From positions 1-51,373 of the forward strand of contig JACCRC010000404.1 in NCBI GenBank assembly GCA_013813765.1: 51,373 bases of DNA. The letters are read 5' to 3'. The notes under the pieces were generated by a model. That model was given only the letters and a program-made list of their open reading frames with translations, did not search any database and was not told the DNA's origin. Both the position numbers and the translations under genes were made by a program. This document shows, in pieces, positions 1 through 7,904 of the stretch. Origin of the DNA: Deltaproteobacteria bacterium (lineage in GTDB: Bacteria > Myxococcota_A > Polyangia > Haliangiales > Haliangiaceae). Position 1 is the first letter of the stretch; each line of letters opens with the position of its first letter.

Positions 1-182
1 ACATAACACCGATTCTGCGACGTGACCTGTATCTCCGGGCTGGCCATCGCGGACCATGATCCGGTACCACACCCGACCGACGACCATGTTCGACAACCAC
101 GGGCTACCGCTGCCCGCCGTGCTCGGCCCGCGCCGAGATCAGTGCCTCGCAAAGATGAACGCCGCGAAGTGACCCGGCTGGT
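1..182. other. Leading stretch without a supported gene
   Basis: No convincing coding region is visible before the first gene. A plus-strand frame that opens at an ATG at position 55 and ends at the TGA at 170-172 gives a 38-residue peptide rich in Arg and Pro, with no recognisable motif. The same frame is closed by a TGA at 23-25, so it is not the tail of a gene entering the window. No promoter or terminator could be identified. Confidence 0.4.
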
Positions 183-905
183 ATGAAGTTGCTGCGCGTC
201 CTGACCTACAACATCCAGTTCGGCCGCGGTATGGACCGCGTGATCGACCTCGACCGCATCGCCGCCGCGATCCGGCCGTTTGATCCGGATGCACTGGCAC
301 TTCAGGAAGTGGATATCCATCGCGCGCGCAGCGGCTTCTGCGACCAGGCCCAGTACCTCGCCGACAAGCTCGGCCTCGCGCTCGAGTTCAGTACCGCGAT
401 CGAGAACGGCACCGAGCGCTGTGGCAACGCCACGCTCACCAAGCTGCCGATCCTCGCGACGCGTCACGTGCGCCTGCCGCGCCGCACTCCGATCAGCGAG
501 CCCCGGACTGCGCTGCTGACACGGTTGGCCTGGGGCGACACCGAGCTCGACCTCATCAACACGCACCTCACCGATGCGCTCGGAATGGCGGAGCGCCAGA
601 GCCAGGTCGAGGAAGTGCTCGCCGCGGTCGGCGACCGCCGGACGATCGTGTGTGGCGACCTCAACTGCACGCCACTCTCGCGCCCGTTCCGCACCCTCGC
701 CCGCCAGCTCAGGCCGATCGCATCGCCGCGGTCGTGGCCATCGACGCTGCCGCTGATCCCGCTCGACCACATCCTGATCGCGGGCGATCTTCGGGTCGTG
801 CGTTCGGGTCTCTGGCGTGGACCCGGCGTACGTCGCGCGTCAGATCACGCGCCGGTGTTCGCCGAGCTGGAGCGCGGGACGGCGCCGGGCGCGGTCGCAG
901 CGTAG
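183..905 (+). CDS. Endonuclease/exonuclease/phosphatase (EEP) family hydrolase
   Basis: A 240-residue metal-dependent phosphodiesterase-fold protein. The EEP motifs appear in order: TYNIQFG near residue 9, LALQEVD with the metal-binding Glu near 42, NTHLTD near 125, VCGDLN near 158, LDHILI near 194 and SDHAPVFAEL near 220. The length fits the single-domain family, whose members act on DNA, phospholipids or phosphorylated sugars; the substrate cannot be read from sequence. No signal peptide is visible, so it is probably cytoplasmic. It starts at ATG 183 without a strong ribosome binding site, and its stop abuts the stop of the convergent lipoprotein gene with no gap. Confidence 0.85.
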   Translation: MKLLRVLTYNIQFGRGMDRVIDLDRIAAAIRPFDPDALALQEVDIHRARSGFCDQAQYLADKLGLALEFSTAIENGTERCGNATLTKLPILATRHVRLPRRTPISEPRTALLTRLAWGDTELDLINTHLTDALGMAERQSQVEEVLAAVGDRRTIVCGDLNCTPLSRPFRTLARQLRPIASPRSWPSTLPLIPLDHILIAGDLRVVRSGLWRGPGVRRASDHAPVFAELERGTAPGAVAA

Positions 906-1715
906 CTACGGGCGCATGCCGTAGCGCGCTGTCAGCTTCGCGACCTGGTTCTCCGTGGTCCCCGCCGCGTTGCAGTAGTTGCCGCCCATGGGAATCGGCG
1001 AGCTCGTCGTCAGCTGGCACGCCTGCGTGCTCGTGCAGAGGACCGGCTCGTCGTTACCCGTGTAGCACATGCAGTTGGCCGCACTCTTCGAGCTCGCGAG
1101 GCCGTCTCCGATGCCGATGCCTGCCGTCGCCGAGTTCGCACTCTCGATCGGCATCACCTCGAGCGTCGGCATGCTCGGTACGGGACGTTCGGCGACCCAC
1201 ACGACATCGCGCGGATTGTTGTTCGTGCAGTCGTTGACCGCGAGCATCGCGATGCCGGATGACGACGGAACGCTGAGGCCGAGGTCCCTTGGTCCCCCGC
1301 CGAACACGACCATCTCGTAGTTCCCGCTCGCTGGCCGAGCGGTCACGAGCTCGACGTCGTACGCCAGCAGCGACTCGCGCATCGCGCACACGAGGGCCTG
1401 GATCTGCACCGCGCGGTTGCCAGCAGCAGCCTTCCACGCAGGAATCGTGGCGGTCGTCGTGGACGAGTCGACCTGAGCCGCCAGGTTCTGGGTCGCATCC
1501 GACACCGCCGCTCGCGTCAGTGTCACGCCCTCGAACGCGAGGAAGATCTTGTGCGTGCCGCCGGTCGGCGCGGTCGCGCAGTTGAAGCTTGTCGGCCCGT
1601 CAGGCGCTGCGTCGGCGGCCGCTGCGTCGATCGCCTTCGGCGCGTCGATCATTGCACCGCCCCCATCATCGCCACAGCCAGCCAATAGGCTCAGAACCAT
1701 CCACCCCTGCTTCAT
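906..1715 (-). CDS. Secreted lipoprotein of unknown function
   Basis: 269 residues opening with a short hydrophobic signal and a lipobox (LLAGC, Cys at residue 14), then an Asp/Ala/Pro-rich linker typical of myxobacterial lipoproteins. The mature part contains several paired cysteines near the C-terminus (CMCY, CTSTQAC, and a later Cys), suggesting disulfide bonding outside the inner membrane. The overall layout, with a long mixed domain followed by VVWVAE and a Cys-rich tail, resembles myxobacterial lipoproteins that carry a zincin motif, but no HExxH is present where one would be expected. That comparison is from memory. It lies downstream of the dnaK-like gene on the same strand, 33 bases away, and may be cotranscribed with it. 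Confidence 0.65.
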   Translation of the reverse strand: MKQGWMVLSLLAGCGDDGGGAMIDAPKAIDAAAADAAPDGPTSFNCATAPTGGTHKIFLAFEGVTLTRAAVSDATQNLAAQVDSSTTTATIPAWKAAAGNRAVQIQALVCAMRESLLAYDVELVTARPASGNYEMVVFGGGPRDLGLSVPSSSGIAMLAVNDCTNNNPRDVVWVAERPVPSMPTLEVMPIESANSATAGIGIGDGLASSKSAANCMCYTGNDEPVLCTSTQACQLTTSSPIPMGGNYCNAAGTTENQVAKLTARYGMRP

Positions 1716-1748
1716 CCCTCGACCGTCGCACGGCGGGCGCAGCGCGCG

Positions 1749-3308
1749 CTAGCGATGATGCTGGCCGAGCCGATTACCGAGGCGCGCGATCTCGTCGGCG
1801 GTCAAACCACTCGCCGCCTCGATCTGCACGCTCGCCGCGCGACCGGTCCCGATCTCGGCAGCGGCGATCTCGAGAATGCCGTCGGCATCCATCGTGAAGC
1901 TCACCTCGACCTTGGTGTGCCCGCGTGGTGCGGCCTTCAGATCGCCCAGCACGAACCGACCGAGCCGCCGGTTGCGCGACGCGTGCTCGTGCTCGCCTTG
2001 ATAGACCTCGATCGCGACGAACGTCTGGTTGTCCTCGGTGGTCGCGAACACCTTCTTCGCGCGCGTCGGGATGCTGGTGTTTGCCGTGATCACGACGGAC
2101 ATCTTGTCGCCCGCGAGCCGGATCCCCATGTTGTGCGGCGTCACGTCGAGCAGCACGACCTCTTGCAGCTCGCCACCCATGATCCCGGAGTGCACCGCGG
2201 CGCCCATCGCCACGATCTCGTCGGGGTTCACGCCCTTGCTCGGAGGCTTGCCGAAGATCGCGACCGCCCGCTCCTGCACCGCCGGCATGCGGGTCATGCC
2301 CCCGACGAGCAGCACCTGATCGATATCCGCCGGCGTGCAGTGCGCGTCGGCGAGCGCCTTCTGGCACGGCGCCTCGAGCCGATCGAGCAGCGGCTTGCAC
2401 GCGCGCTCGAGCTGACCGCGATCGATCTCGCGCATCAGGTGGATCGGCCCCTGCGCGCCGGCCGCGATGAACGGAAGATTCACGTCGGTCGTCATCGCCG
2501 ACGAGAGCTCGATCTTCGCCCGCTCCGCCGCTTCCTTGAGGCGCTGCAGTGCGACCGAGTCGGTTCGGAGGTTCATCCCGTGCTCCGCCTGGAAGTCGTC
2601 GGCGAGCAGATCGATGATCACGCGATCGAAGTCGTCACCGCCGAGCGCGGTGTCGCCATACGTGGCGAGCACCTCGAACACGCCATTCTCGATCGCGAGG
2701 ATCGAAATATCGAACGTTCCGCCGCCGAGGTCGAACACCGCGAGCCGCTGGTTGTGCTGATGGTGCACGCCGTACGCGAGCGCGGCAGCCGTTGGCTCGT
2801 TGAGGATCGCACGCACCGTGAGTCCGGCGATCGCGCCGGCGTCCTTGGTCGCCTGGCGCTGCACGTCGTCGAAGTACGCCGGAACCGTGACCACCGCCTC
2901 GGTGACGGTATCGCCCATGTAGTCCTCGGCGACGCGCTTCATCTTCGCGAGCACGTGCGCCGAGATTTCCTGCGGGGACCGCAGCGTGCCGGCGATGTCG
3001 ACCCAGGCATCGCCGTTCTTCGATCCGACCACCGCGTACGGCAAGCGGCTCGCGATGTGCTGGATATCGCGCTCGCCGGCCTTGCGACCGATCAGACGCT
3101 TGGCACCGAACACCGTGCGCTGCGGGTTCGTGACCATCTGCCGCTTGCTCGCGGCGCCGACGACCACGTCACCATCCGCGTTCCACGACACCATCGACGG
3201 CGTGGTTCGGCCGCCTTCCTGGTTGTGGATGACCTGCGCCTCCCCGCCCTCGAGCACCGCTACGCACGAGTTCGTGGTGCCCAGATCGATACCGATGACG
3301 CGGCCCAT
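1749..3308 (-). CDS. Hsp70/DnaK-family chaperone lacking the C-terminal lid
   Basis: An ATP-dependent chaperone paralogue. The nucleotide-binding domain is complete: DLGTTNS at 8-14, DLGGGTFD at 193-200 and GGMTRMP at 336-342, with the conserved linker VVLLDVTP at 384-391. The beta-sandwich substrate-binding domain follows. The protein stops at residue 519, just after the conserved SGLTADEI segment, whereas housekeeping DnaK is about 635-640 residues; the alpha-helical lid and acidic tail are absent. Without the lid, substrate binding would be fast and weak or need a partner. It is the third gene of a minus-strand run after a Ser/Thr kinase and a degenerate J protein, 19 bases downstream of the latter, so it is probably a specialised chaperone and not the main DnaK. 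Confidence 0.9.
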   Translation of the reverse strand: MGRVIGIDLGTTNSCVAVLEGGEAQVIHNQEGGRTTPSMVSWNADGDVVVGAASKRQMVTNPQRTVFGAKRLIGRKAGERDIQHIASRLPYAVVGSKNGDAWVDIAGTLRSPQEISAHVLAKMKRVAEDYMGDTVTEAVVTVPAYFDDVQRQATKDAGAIAGLTVRAILNEPTAAALAYGVHHQHNQRLAVFDLGGGTFDISILAIENGVFEVLATYGDTALGGDDFDRVIIDLLADDFQAEHGMNLRTDSVALQRLKEAAERAKIELSSAMTTDVNLPFIAAGAQGPIHLMREIDRGQLERACKPLLDRLEAPCQKALADAHCTPADIDQVLLVGGMTRMPAVQERAVAIFGKPPSKGVNPDEIVAMGAAVHSGIMGGELQEVVLLDVTPHNMGIRLAGDKMSVVITANTSIPTRAKKVFATTEDNQTFVAIEVYQGEHEHASRNRRLGRFVLGDLKAAPRGHTKVEVSFTMDADGILEIAAAEIGTGRAASVQIEAASGLTADEIARLGNRLGQHHR

Positions 3309-3327
3309 CGCTCACCCGGCAGTATAC

Positions 3328-4326
3328 CTATCTTCGGCGACTGAACAGCTCGGCGAGCGCGGTCTTGGCAAGCTGAAGATCTGGATCGAGCTGCAGCGCA
3401 TCCTGCAGCTCGACGCGCGCCTCGTCGACACGCTTCTCGAGCTGCGCCTCGCGGCCCTTCGCGTAGGCAAGCAGTGCGCGGTACTTAGTCGACTGTGGTG
3501 TGCGCGCGACGAGCGTCTCGAGCGCGACCTTGGCGGCCGCGAGTTGCTGCTGCGCGATCAGATCGAGGATCGGCGCGAGCTCGCGCTCGACCGGCGGACC
3601 ACCGAGCCTGGCCCCCGGCGCCGGCGCTGCGGCGGGACGCGGGAGGATCGGCGTCTGTCCAGTCGCTGGTCGTCCCGGCACGCTGCCCGGCCGCGTGGGC
3701 AGGGTCGGTACGCGTGGATCGGTCCTGATCGGCTGCGTACCCTGCGAGGGAATGGGTGCGGGCTGCGCACTTGCTGTCGCGCCGGTCGGACGGTTGTTGA
3801 GAACGGGGTTCGATGCCGTGACGGGGCGGATCGGCTGCGTGCTGCCCGGCATCGGGCCCGGTCGCGTCGGTGTGCTGGTACGCGCCACCGCGGGACCGAC
3901 CGGCATCGCACCGGATTGCCGGTGCACCGGCGTCGGTCCACTGCCCGATGGCTTGAGCAAGGTTGGGCCGAGCGGGCGCAGTGCGGCGGGCTTGGGCACC
4001 GTCGACGGCCGCGCGATCGTGTCATGCGCGGCGCGAAGCGAGAGGAACACCTCGTTCGCGAGCTTCTGGATGTCGATCGCCATCCGACCGAAGCGCGCAG
4101 GGTGAAACTGCTTGGTCTTCGTCAGGAACGCATGGCGGATATCCGCCGCCGTCGCGCTGGGAATCAATCCCAGCGCCTCGTATGGATCTCGGCTCAGCAG
4201 ATCCATCATGTCGAGCAGCACCTGTCGTGCTGCTGCTTCGTCGGGCCCCACCTGCATTTGATCGTATCCAGTTCCGCGGGCGGACGCCATCCCACGATCG
4301 GCGTGGCTCCTGAGCGCCGCTGTCAC
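3328..4326 (-). CDS. Degenerate J-domain protein with TPR-like C-terminus
   Basis: 332 residues. Residues about 45-110 match a J domain (DPYEALGL, then a helix, then the loop), but the catalytic HPD tripeptide reads HPA in QFHPARFG. HPD is needed to stimulate Hsp70 ATPase, so this is probably a J-like adaptor and not an active co-chaperone. A Pro/Thr/Arg-rich linker of about 130 residues follows, then an Ala/Leu helical region (about 255-330) ending in a TPR-like repeat. It starts with GTG at 4326, which overlaps the TGA stop of the upstream kinase gene (GTGA), implying translational coupling. The next gene is a lidless Hsp70, so the two may work together. Confidence 0.75.
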   Translation of the reverse strand: MTAALRSHADRGMASARGTGYDQMQVGPDEAAARQVLLDMMDLLSRDPYEALGLIPSATAADIRHAFLTKTKQFHPARFGRMAIDIQKLANEVFLSLRAAHDTIARPSTVPKPAALRPLGPTLLKPSGSGPTPVHRQSGAMPVGPAVARTSTPTRPGPMPGSTQPIRPVTASNPVLNNRPTGATASAQPAPIPSQGTQPIRTDPRVPTLPTRPGSVPGRPATGQTPILPRPAAAPAPGARLGGPPVERELAPILDLIAQQQLAAAKVALETLVARTPQSTKYRALLAYAKGREAQLEKRVDEARVELQDALQLDPDLQLAKTALAELFSRRR

Positions 4327-6353
4327 TTCTTCTGTTGCGGCTCCGGGAACTGCGCCTGGGGCGCAACCTGAGAATCGCCTCGCGGTTTCGAGATGTTAGG
4401 CGGCGGATTCGCCTGCTGAGGCGCGGACTTCTGCGGCGCGTTGATCGAATTCCGATCAAGCGACCCCTTCTCGTTCTGCCCCAGCTGGGCCTTCGTCAGC
4501 TCCTGCTTGGGCGGTGCCTGCTTCACGGGAACCGGCTTCTTGGACTGCGGCACCGTTTTCGTCGCGCCCTTGTCGAGCTTCTCGTCGACGTTGTTGCTCG
4601 GTGCGGTCTTCTGGATGCCGGAGTCATTCTGGTTCTGGTCGGAGATGTCCTTGCCGAAGTCCGGGCGGCCGACCGGCGCCATCGACTCGCGCACGTCGGT
4701 CGCGCCGCGATCGACGCGCACGAGCGCCTTCGCGGAATCGAGAGCCGAGGACATGACCACGCAGTGGCCGTCTTTGAAGTCGACCACCACGCGCTCGCGC
4801 CGAACGACGAGCACATCCTCCTGCGGGTCGTACTGGTACTCGAGCTTGTGCGGGATGTGACACGTGGGGTCGCCGGGCGCGCGCTGATCGACGAGCTCCT
4901 CGGTCGTGCCGAACGAGACGCCACCATCACTCGGCAACAGATCGTAGTGCCGATAGAACTGCCGCGGTCCATCGACGGCCTCGAGCTTGGACACGGCGAT
5001 CTTCTCGCCGGCACGCTTGAACTCGCGCAGCTCCTTCGTCGGCAGCTGCCATACGCCCTGGAAGCCGTTGATCGGCGCGAGCTCGAACACCGGCAGCGTC
5101 GTGCCCTCGGGGGGAACCGTCAGCTTGTGCCGCGTGATCGCGTATCCCGGCTTGCGCAGCTCGAACGCGAGCTCGGTGCTCGGGTGCACGTCGAGCTGTG
5201 CCGGCGTCCGACGCACGAGGTTGCCGTCCTGATAGATCTCCGCGCCCGTTGGCTGCGAGGCGATCGAGACGCGCACCATGCCCGAGGTCGGCGGCTGGAT
5301 CGCGGGCTGGTCCGACGAGCGAGGCTTGTCCTTGTCGCGAACGAGGATGACCGCGGCGATCGACAGGCCGAGCACACCGGCACCGATCGCCGCCGGCACC
5401 ATCGGGAACTTCCCGGCGGGTTTCGCCGCGCGCTTGCTGCCCGAGACGTCGCGCAGCGCATCGACCATCTCGCGTGCCGTCGGGAACCGCGCGAGCGGAT
5501 CCTTTGCCATCGCCTTGCTGACGACCGGATCGAACGCGGTGGTCTTGATCTTCCCGCGCGCCGACATCGCCGGCACCTTCGCGCGGAAGTGCTGCTCCAT
5601 CATCTGCGGCAGCGTCGGTGCGGAGAACGGCAAGCTCCCGCTCAGCAGCTCGAACGCCATCACGCCGAGCGAGTAGCGATCGGACGCGGGTCCCGCGCCG
5701 TCGGCGCTCCATTGTTCAGGCGCCATGTAGCCGGGCGTGCCGAGCCAGGTGCCCTGCCCCGTGAGCATCGATGCGGCGGGCACGCTGTCGTCATCGGGCG
5801 AGAGCAGCTTCGCGAGGCCGAAGTCGAGCACGAAGACCTTGCCGCCGGTGCCGACCATCACGTTGTCGGGCTTGAGGTCGCGATGAATAACGCCGCGCGC
5901 GTGCGCTGCATCGAGTGCGCCCGCGATCTGCTCGAGATAGTCGAGCGCGGTGTCGACCTCGAGCGGTCCGTCGGCGAGTGCCTTGCGCAACGACTTGCCC
6001 TCGACGAGATCCATCACGAGGTACAGCCGGCCGTCGGTGAGGCGCCCGAGCGAGAAGATGTCGATCACGTTCGGGTGATCGATCTGGTTGACCGCGCGCG
6101 CCTCGCGCTTGAACCGCTCCGCGCCGTCCTTGGACGCCGCGACCTCGGGCTTCAATACCTTGATCGCGACCTTCTTGCCGATCACGGGCTGCTGGCCCGC
6201 GTAGACCTCACCCATCGCGCCGGCGCCGAGGAACCGGTCGACCAGGTACTCGCCCACGGCGGTGCCTGGCGCGAGTCGCTCCCCTACCGCTGTGTCCTGC
6301 TTCGGCGAGGACACCAGCGTGGGGCTATGCGCGAGCGGGCTGCTCTCCGCCAT
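4323..6353 (-). CDS. Ser/Thr protein kinase with TM segment and PEGA domain
   Basis: 676 residues. The N-terminal kinase domain (about 36-300) has a glycine loop at 42-49, VAIK with Lys65, HRDLKPDN at 157-164 and DFGLAK at 177-182, so it should be active. One hydrophobic segment near 315-337 predicts a single membrane crossing, followed by a PEGA domain (about 357-415), a beta-fold common in surface-layer proteins, and a further extracytoplasmic region. The last 110 residues are rich in Gln, Pro, Lys and Asn. This is a receptor-like kinase with an outside sensor. It leads the operon with the degenerate J protein (GTGA overlap) and the lidless Hsp70, suggesting that the kinase signals to, or phosphorylates, the chaperone pair. 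Confidence 0.92.
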   Translation of the reverse strand: MAESSPLAHSPTLVSSPKQDTAVGERLAPGTAVGEYLVDRFLGAGAMGEVYAGQQPVIGKKVAIKVLKPEVAASKDGAERFKREARAVNQIDHPNVIDIFSLGRLTDGRLYLVMDLVEGKSLRKALADGPLEVDTALDYLEQIAGALDAAHARGVIHRDLKPDNVMVGTGGKVFVLDFGLAKLLSPDDDSVPAASMLTGQGTWLGTPGYMAPEQWSADGAGPASDRYSLGVMAFELLSGSLPFSAPTLPQMMEQHFRAKVPAMSARGKIKTTAFDPVVSKAMAKDPLARFPTAREMVDALRDVSGSKRAAKPAGKFPMVPAAIGAGVLGLSIAAVILVRDKDKPRSSDQPAIQPPTSGMVRVSIASQPTGAEIYQDGNLVRRTPAQLDVHPSTELAFELRKPGYAITRHKLTVPPEGTTLPVFELAPINGFQGVWQLPTKELREFKRAGEKIAVSKLEAVDGPRQFYRHYDLLPSDGGVSFGTTEELVDQRAPGDPTCHIPHKLEYQYDPQEDVLVVRRERVVVDFKDGHCVVMSSALDSAKALVRVDRGATDVRESMAPVGRPDFGKDISDQNQNDSGIQKTAPSNNVDEKLDKGATKTVPQSKKPVPVKQAPPKQELTKAQLGQNEKGSLDRNSINAPQKSAPQQANPPPNISKPRGDSQVAPQAQFPEPQQKK

Positions 6354-6519
6354 GGACCCTCATCGTAGCAGCGGGACACGCCCTGATCCCGGCGGTTTCT
6401 CGCTGGTTGTGGCGGAACCGCACATGAGGGCTGTGGCACCCGCGCACGCCCCGATTTCACGCTCCCCTCCCCGTAACACCTCAGGTCGGCCCGGTTCCGG
6501 TCTGGTACGCACAAGGGCA

Positions 6520-7887
6520 ATGGCGACGACCACAAGCGGGCCGGAGGGGGACCGTCCGTCCCAGCTCGCCGAGGTCTCGCCGGAAAGGCTCGTGGAGCTG
6601 GAGCAGCGCGCGCGTGCGCTCGAGAGCGAGCTCGCGCGCCGACGGTCCGTCGAGGAACGTCTCTCGCAGTTGCTCGAGGTCACCGGCGACTTCGCGGCCG
6701 CGACCTCCCGCGAGGACCTGGCGCGCGTCGCGATCGAACGCGGAATCGCGGCGGTCGGAGCCACGTACGGCGGCATCTGGCTCCTGGACCCCAGCGGTAT
6801 GCACCTCGACATGCTCGCGATCTCGTCGCTGCCCGAGGGTGACGCAGCACGCTGGAGCCGAGTCGCGGCCACCACCGATGTTCCGATCGGTCTCGTCGCG
6901 AAGACCGGCGAGCCGTTGTTCATCGAGACGCTCGATGACTATCGCGCACAGTTCCCCGAGTCCTTCGAACGCATCCAGTCGACGATCTCCCGGCCGCAGC
7001 TCGCGTACGCCATGCTGCCGCTCGTCGGCAACGGCGCCGTGCTCGGCGTGATCAGCTTGACGTACGAAGACGCGCGCCGGATCGAGCCAGGCGACCGCAC
7101 GTTCCTGGCGATCCTCGCGCGGCAATGCGGGCTCGCGCTCGTACGGTTGCGGTTGCACGAGGTCGAGCGGGCTGCGCGTCACGAGGCCGAGGAGGCCACG
7201 CGCGCGCGCGAGGAGATCCTGAGCGTGGTCTCTCACGACCTCCGCAACCCACTCGGGACGATCATGATGGGAGCGAGCACGCTGCTGCAGGCGTTCGATG
7301 CGTCGGATCCGAAGCTCGGCCGCGTGCACACGGTCGCGCAGCGGATCCACCGGCAGTCCGAGCGCATGGCGCGATTGATCGAGGACCTCGTCGACTTCGC
7401 GGGGATCCAGAACGGGCAGCTCGCGATCGCGCGCACTCCGCACAAGCCCGCGGCGATCATCGCGCAGACCAACGAGCTGTTCGAGCCGCTCGCGAGCGAG
7501 CGCGGACTCGTGTTCCTGGCCGCGAGCGAGGGCGAGTTGCCATCGATCGAGTGCGACGCCGAGCGCGCGGTGCAGATCTTCGCCAGTCTGCTCACGAACG
7601 CGATCAAGGTGACGCCCCGCGGCGGTTCGATCTCGATCGGCGCGCAGCCGGTCGCGAACGACATCGTCTTTTACGTGCGCGACACCGGACCCGGCATCGC
7701 CGCCGACGAGCTACCGAGCCTGTTCGAGCGCTTCTGGCGCAGCAAGCACCCGCAGTACAAGGGCGCGGGTCTCGGGCTGTCGATCGCTCGCGGGCTCGTC
7801 GAGGCCCATGGGGGCCGGATCTGGGCCGAGAGCGAGCCCGGCGCCGGAAGCACGTTCTTCTTCTCCCTGACGCAGAACCAGAATTGA
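6520..7887 (+). CDS. GAF-domain sensor histidine kinase
   Basis: 455 residues from ATG 6520; upstream in-frame starts would add a Pro/Arg-rich stretch that overlaps the divergent kinase gene. A short coiled coil (about 20-60) leads to a GAF domain (about 62-215), a second helix, a HisKA domain with phospho-acceptor His239 in VVSHDLRNPLG, and an HATPase_c domain with N box (TNAIKV), DTGPGIA and GAGLGLSIARG. No membrane segment is visible, so it should be a soluble sensor binding a small ligand through GAF. No response regulator gene is adjacent, so it is an orphan kinase. The methionine gene starts 17 bases downstream. Confidence 0.92.
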   Translation: MATTTSGPEGDRPSQLAEVSPERLVELEQRARALESELARRRSVEERLSQLLEVTGDFAAATSREDLARVAIERGIAAVGATYGGIWLLDPSGMHLDMLAISSLPEGDAARWSRVAATTDVPIGLVAKTGEPLFIETLDDYRAQFPESFERIQSTISRPQLAYAMLPLVGNGAVLGVISLTYEDARRIEPGDRTFLAILARQCGLALVRLRLHEVERAARHEAEEATRAREEILSVVSHDLRNPLGTIMMGASTLLQAFDASDPKLGRVHTVAQRIHRQSERMARLIEDLVDFAGIQNGQLAIARTPHKPAAIIAQTNELFEPLASERGLVFLAASEGELPSIECDAERAVQIFASLLTNAIKVTPRGGSISIGAQPVANDIVFYVRDTGPGIAADELPSLFERFWRSKHPQYKGAGLGLSIARGLVEAHGGRIWAESEPGAGSTFFFSLTQNQN

Positions 7888-7904
7888 TCTAGCATCCCGG
7901 ACGC

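Noticed and set aside
906-1715. A metalloprotease assignment for the lipoprotein
   Set aside because: The overall layout resembles zincin lipoproteins but no HExxH motif is present.
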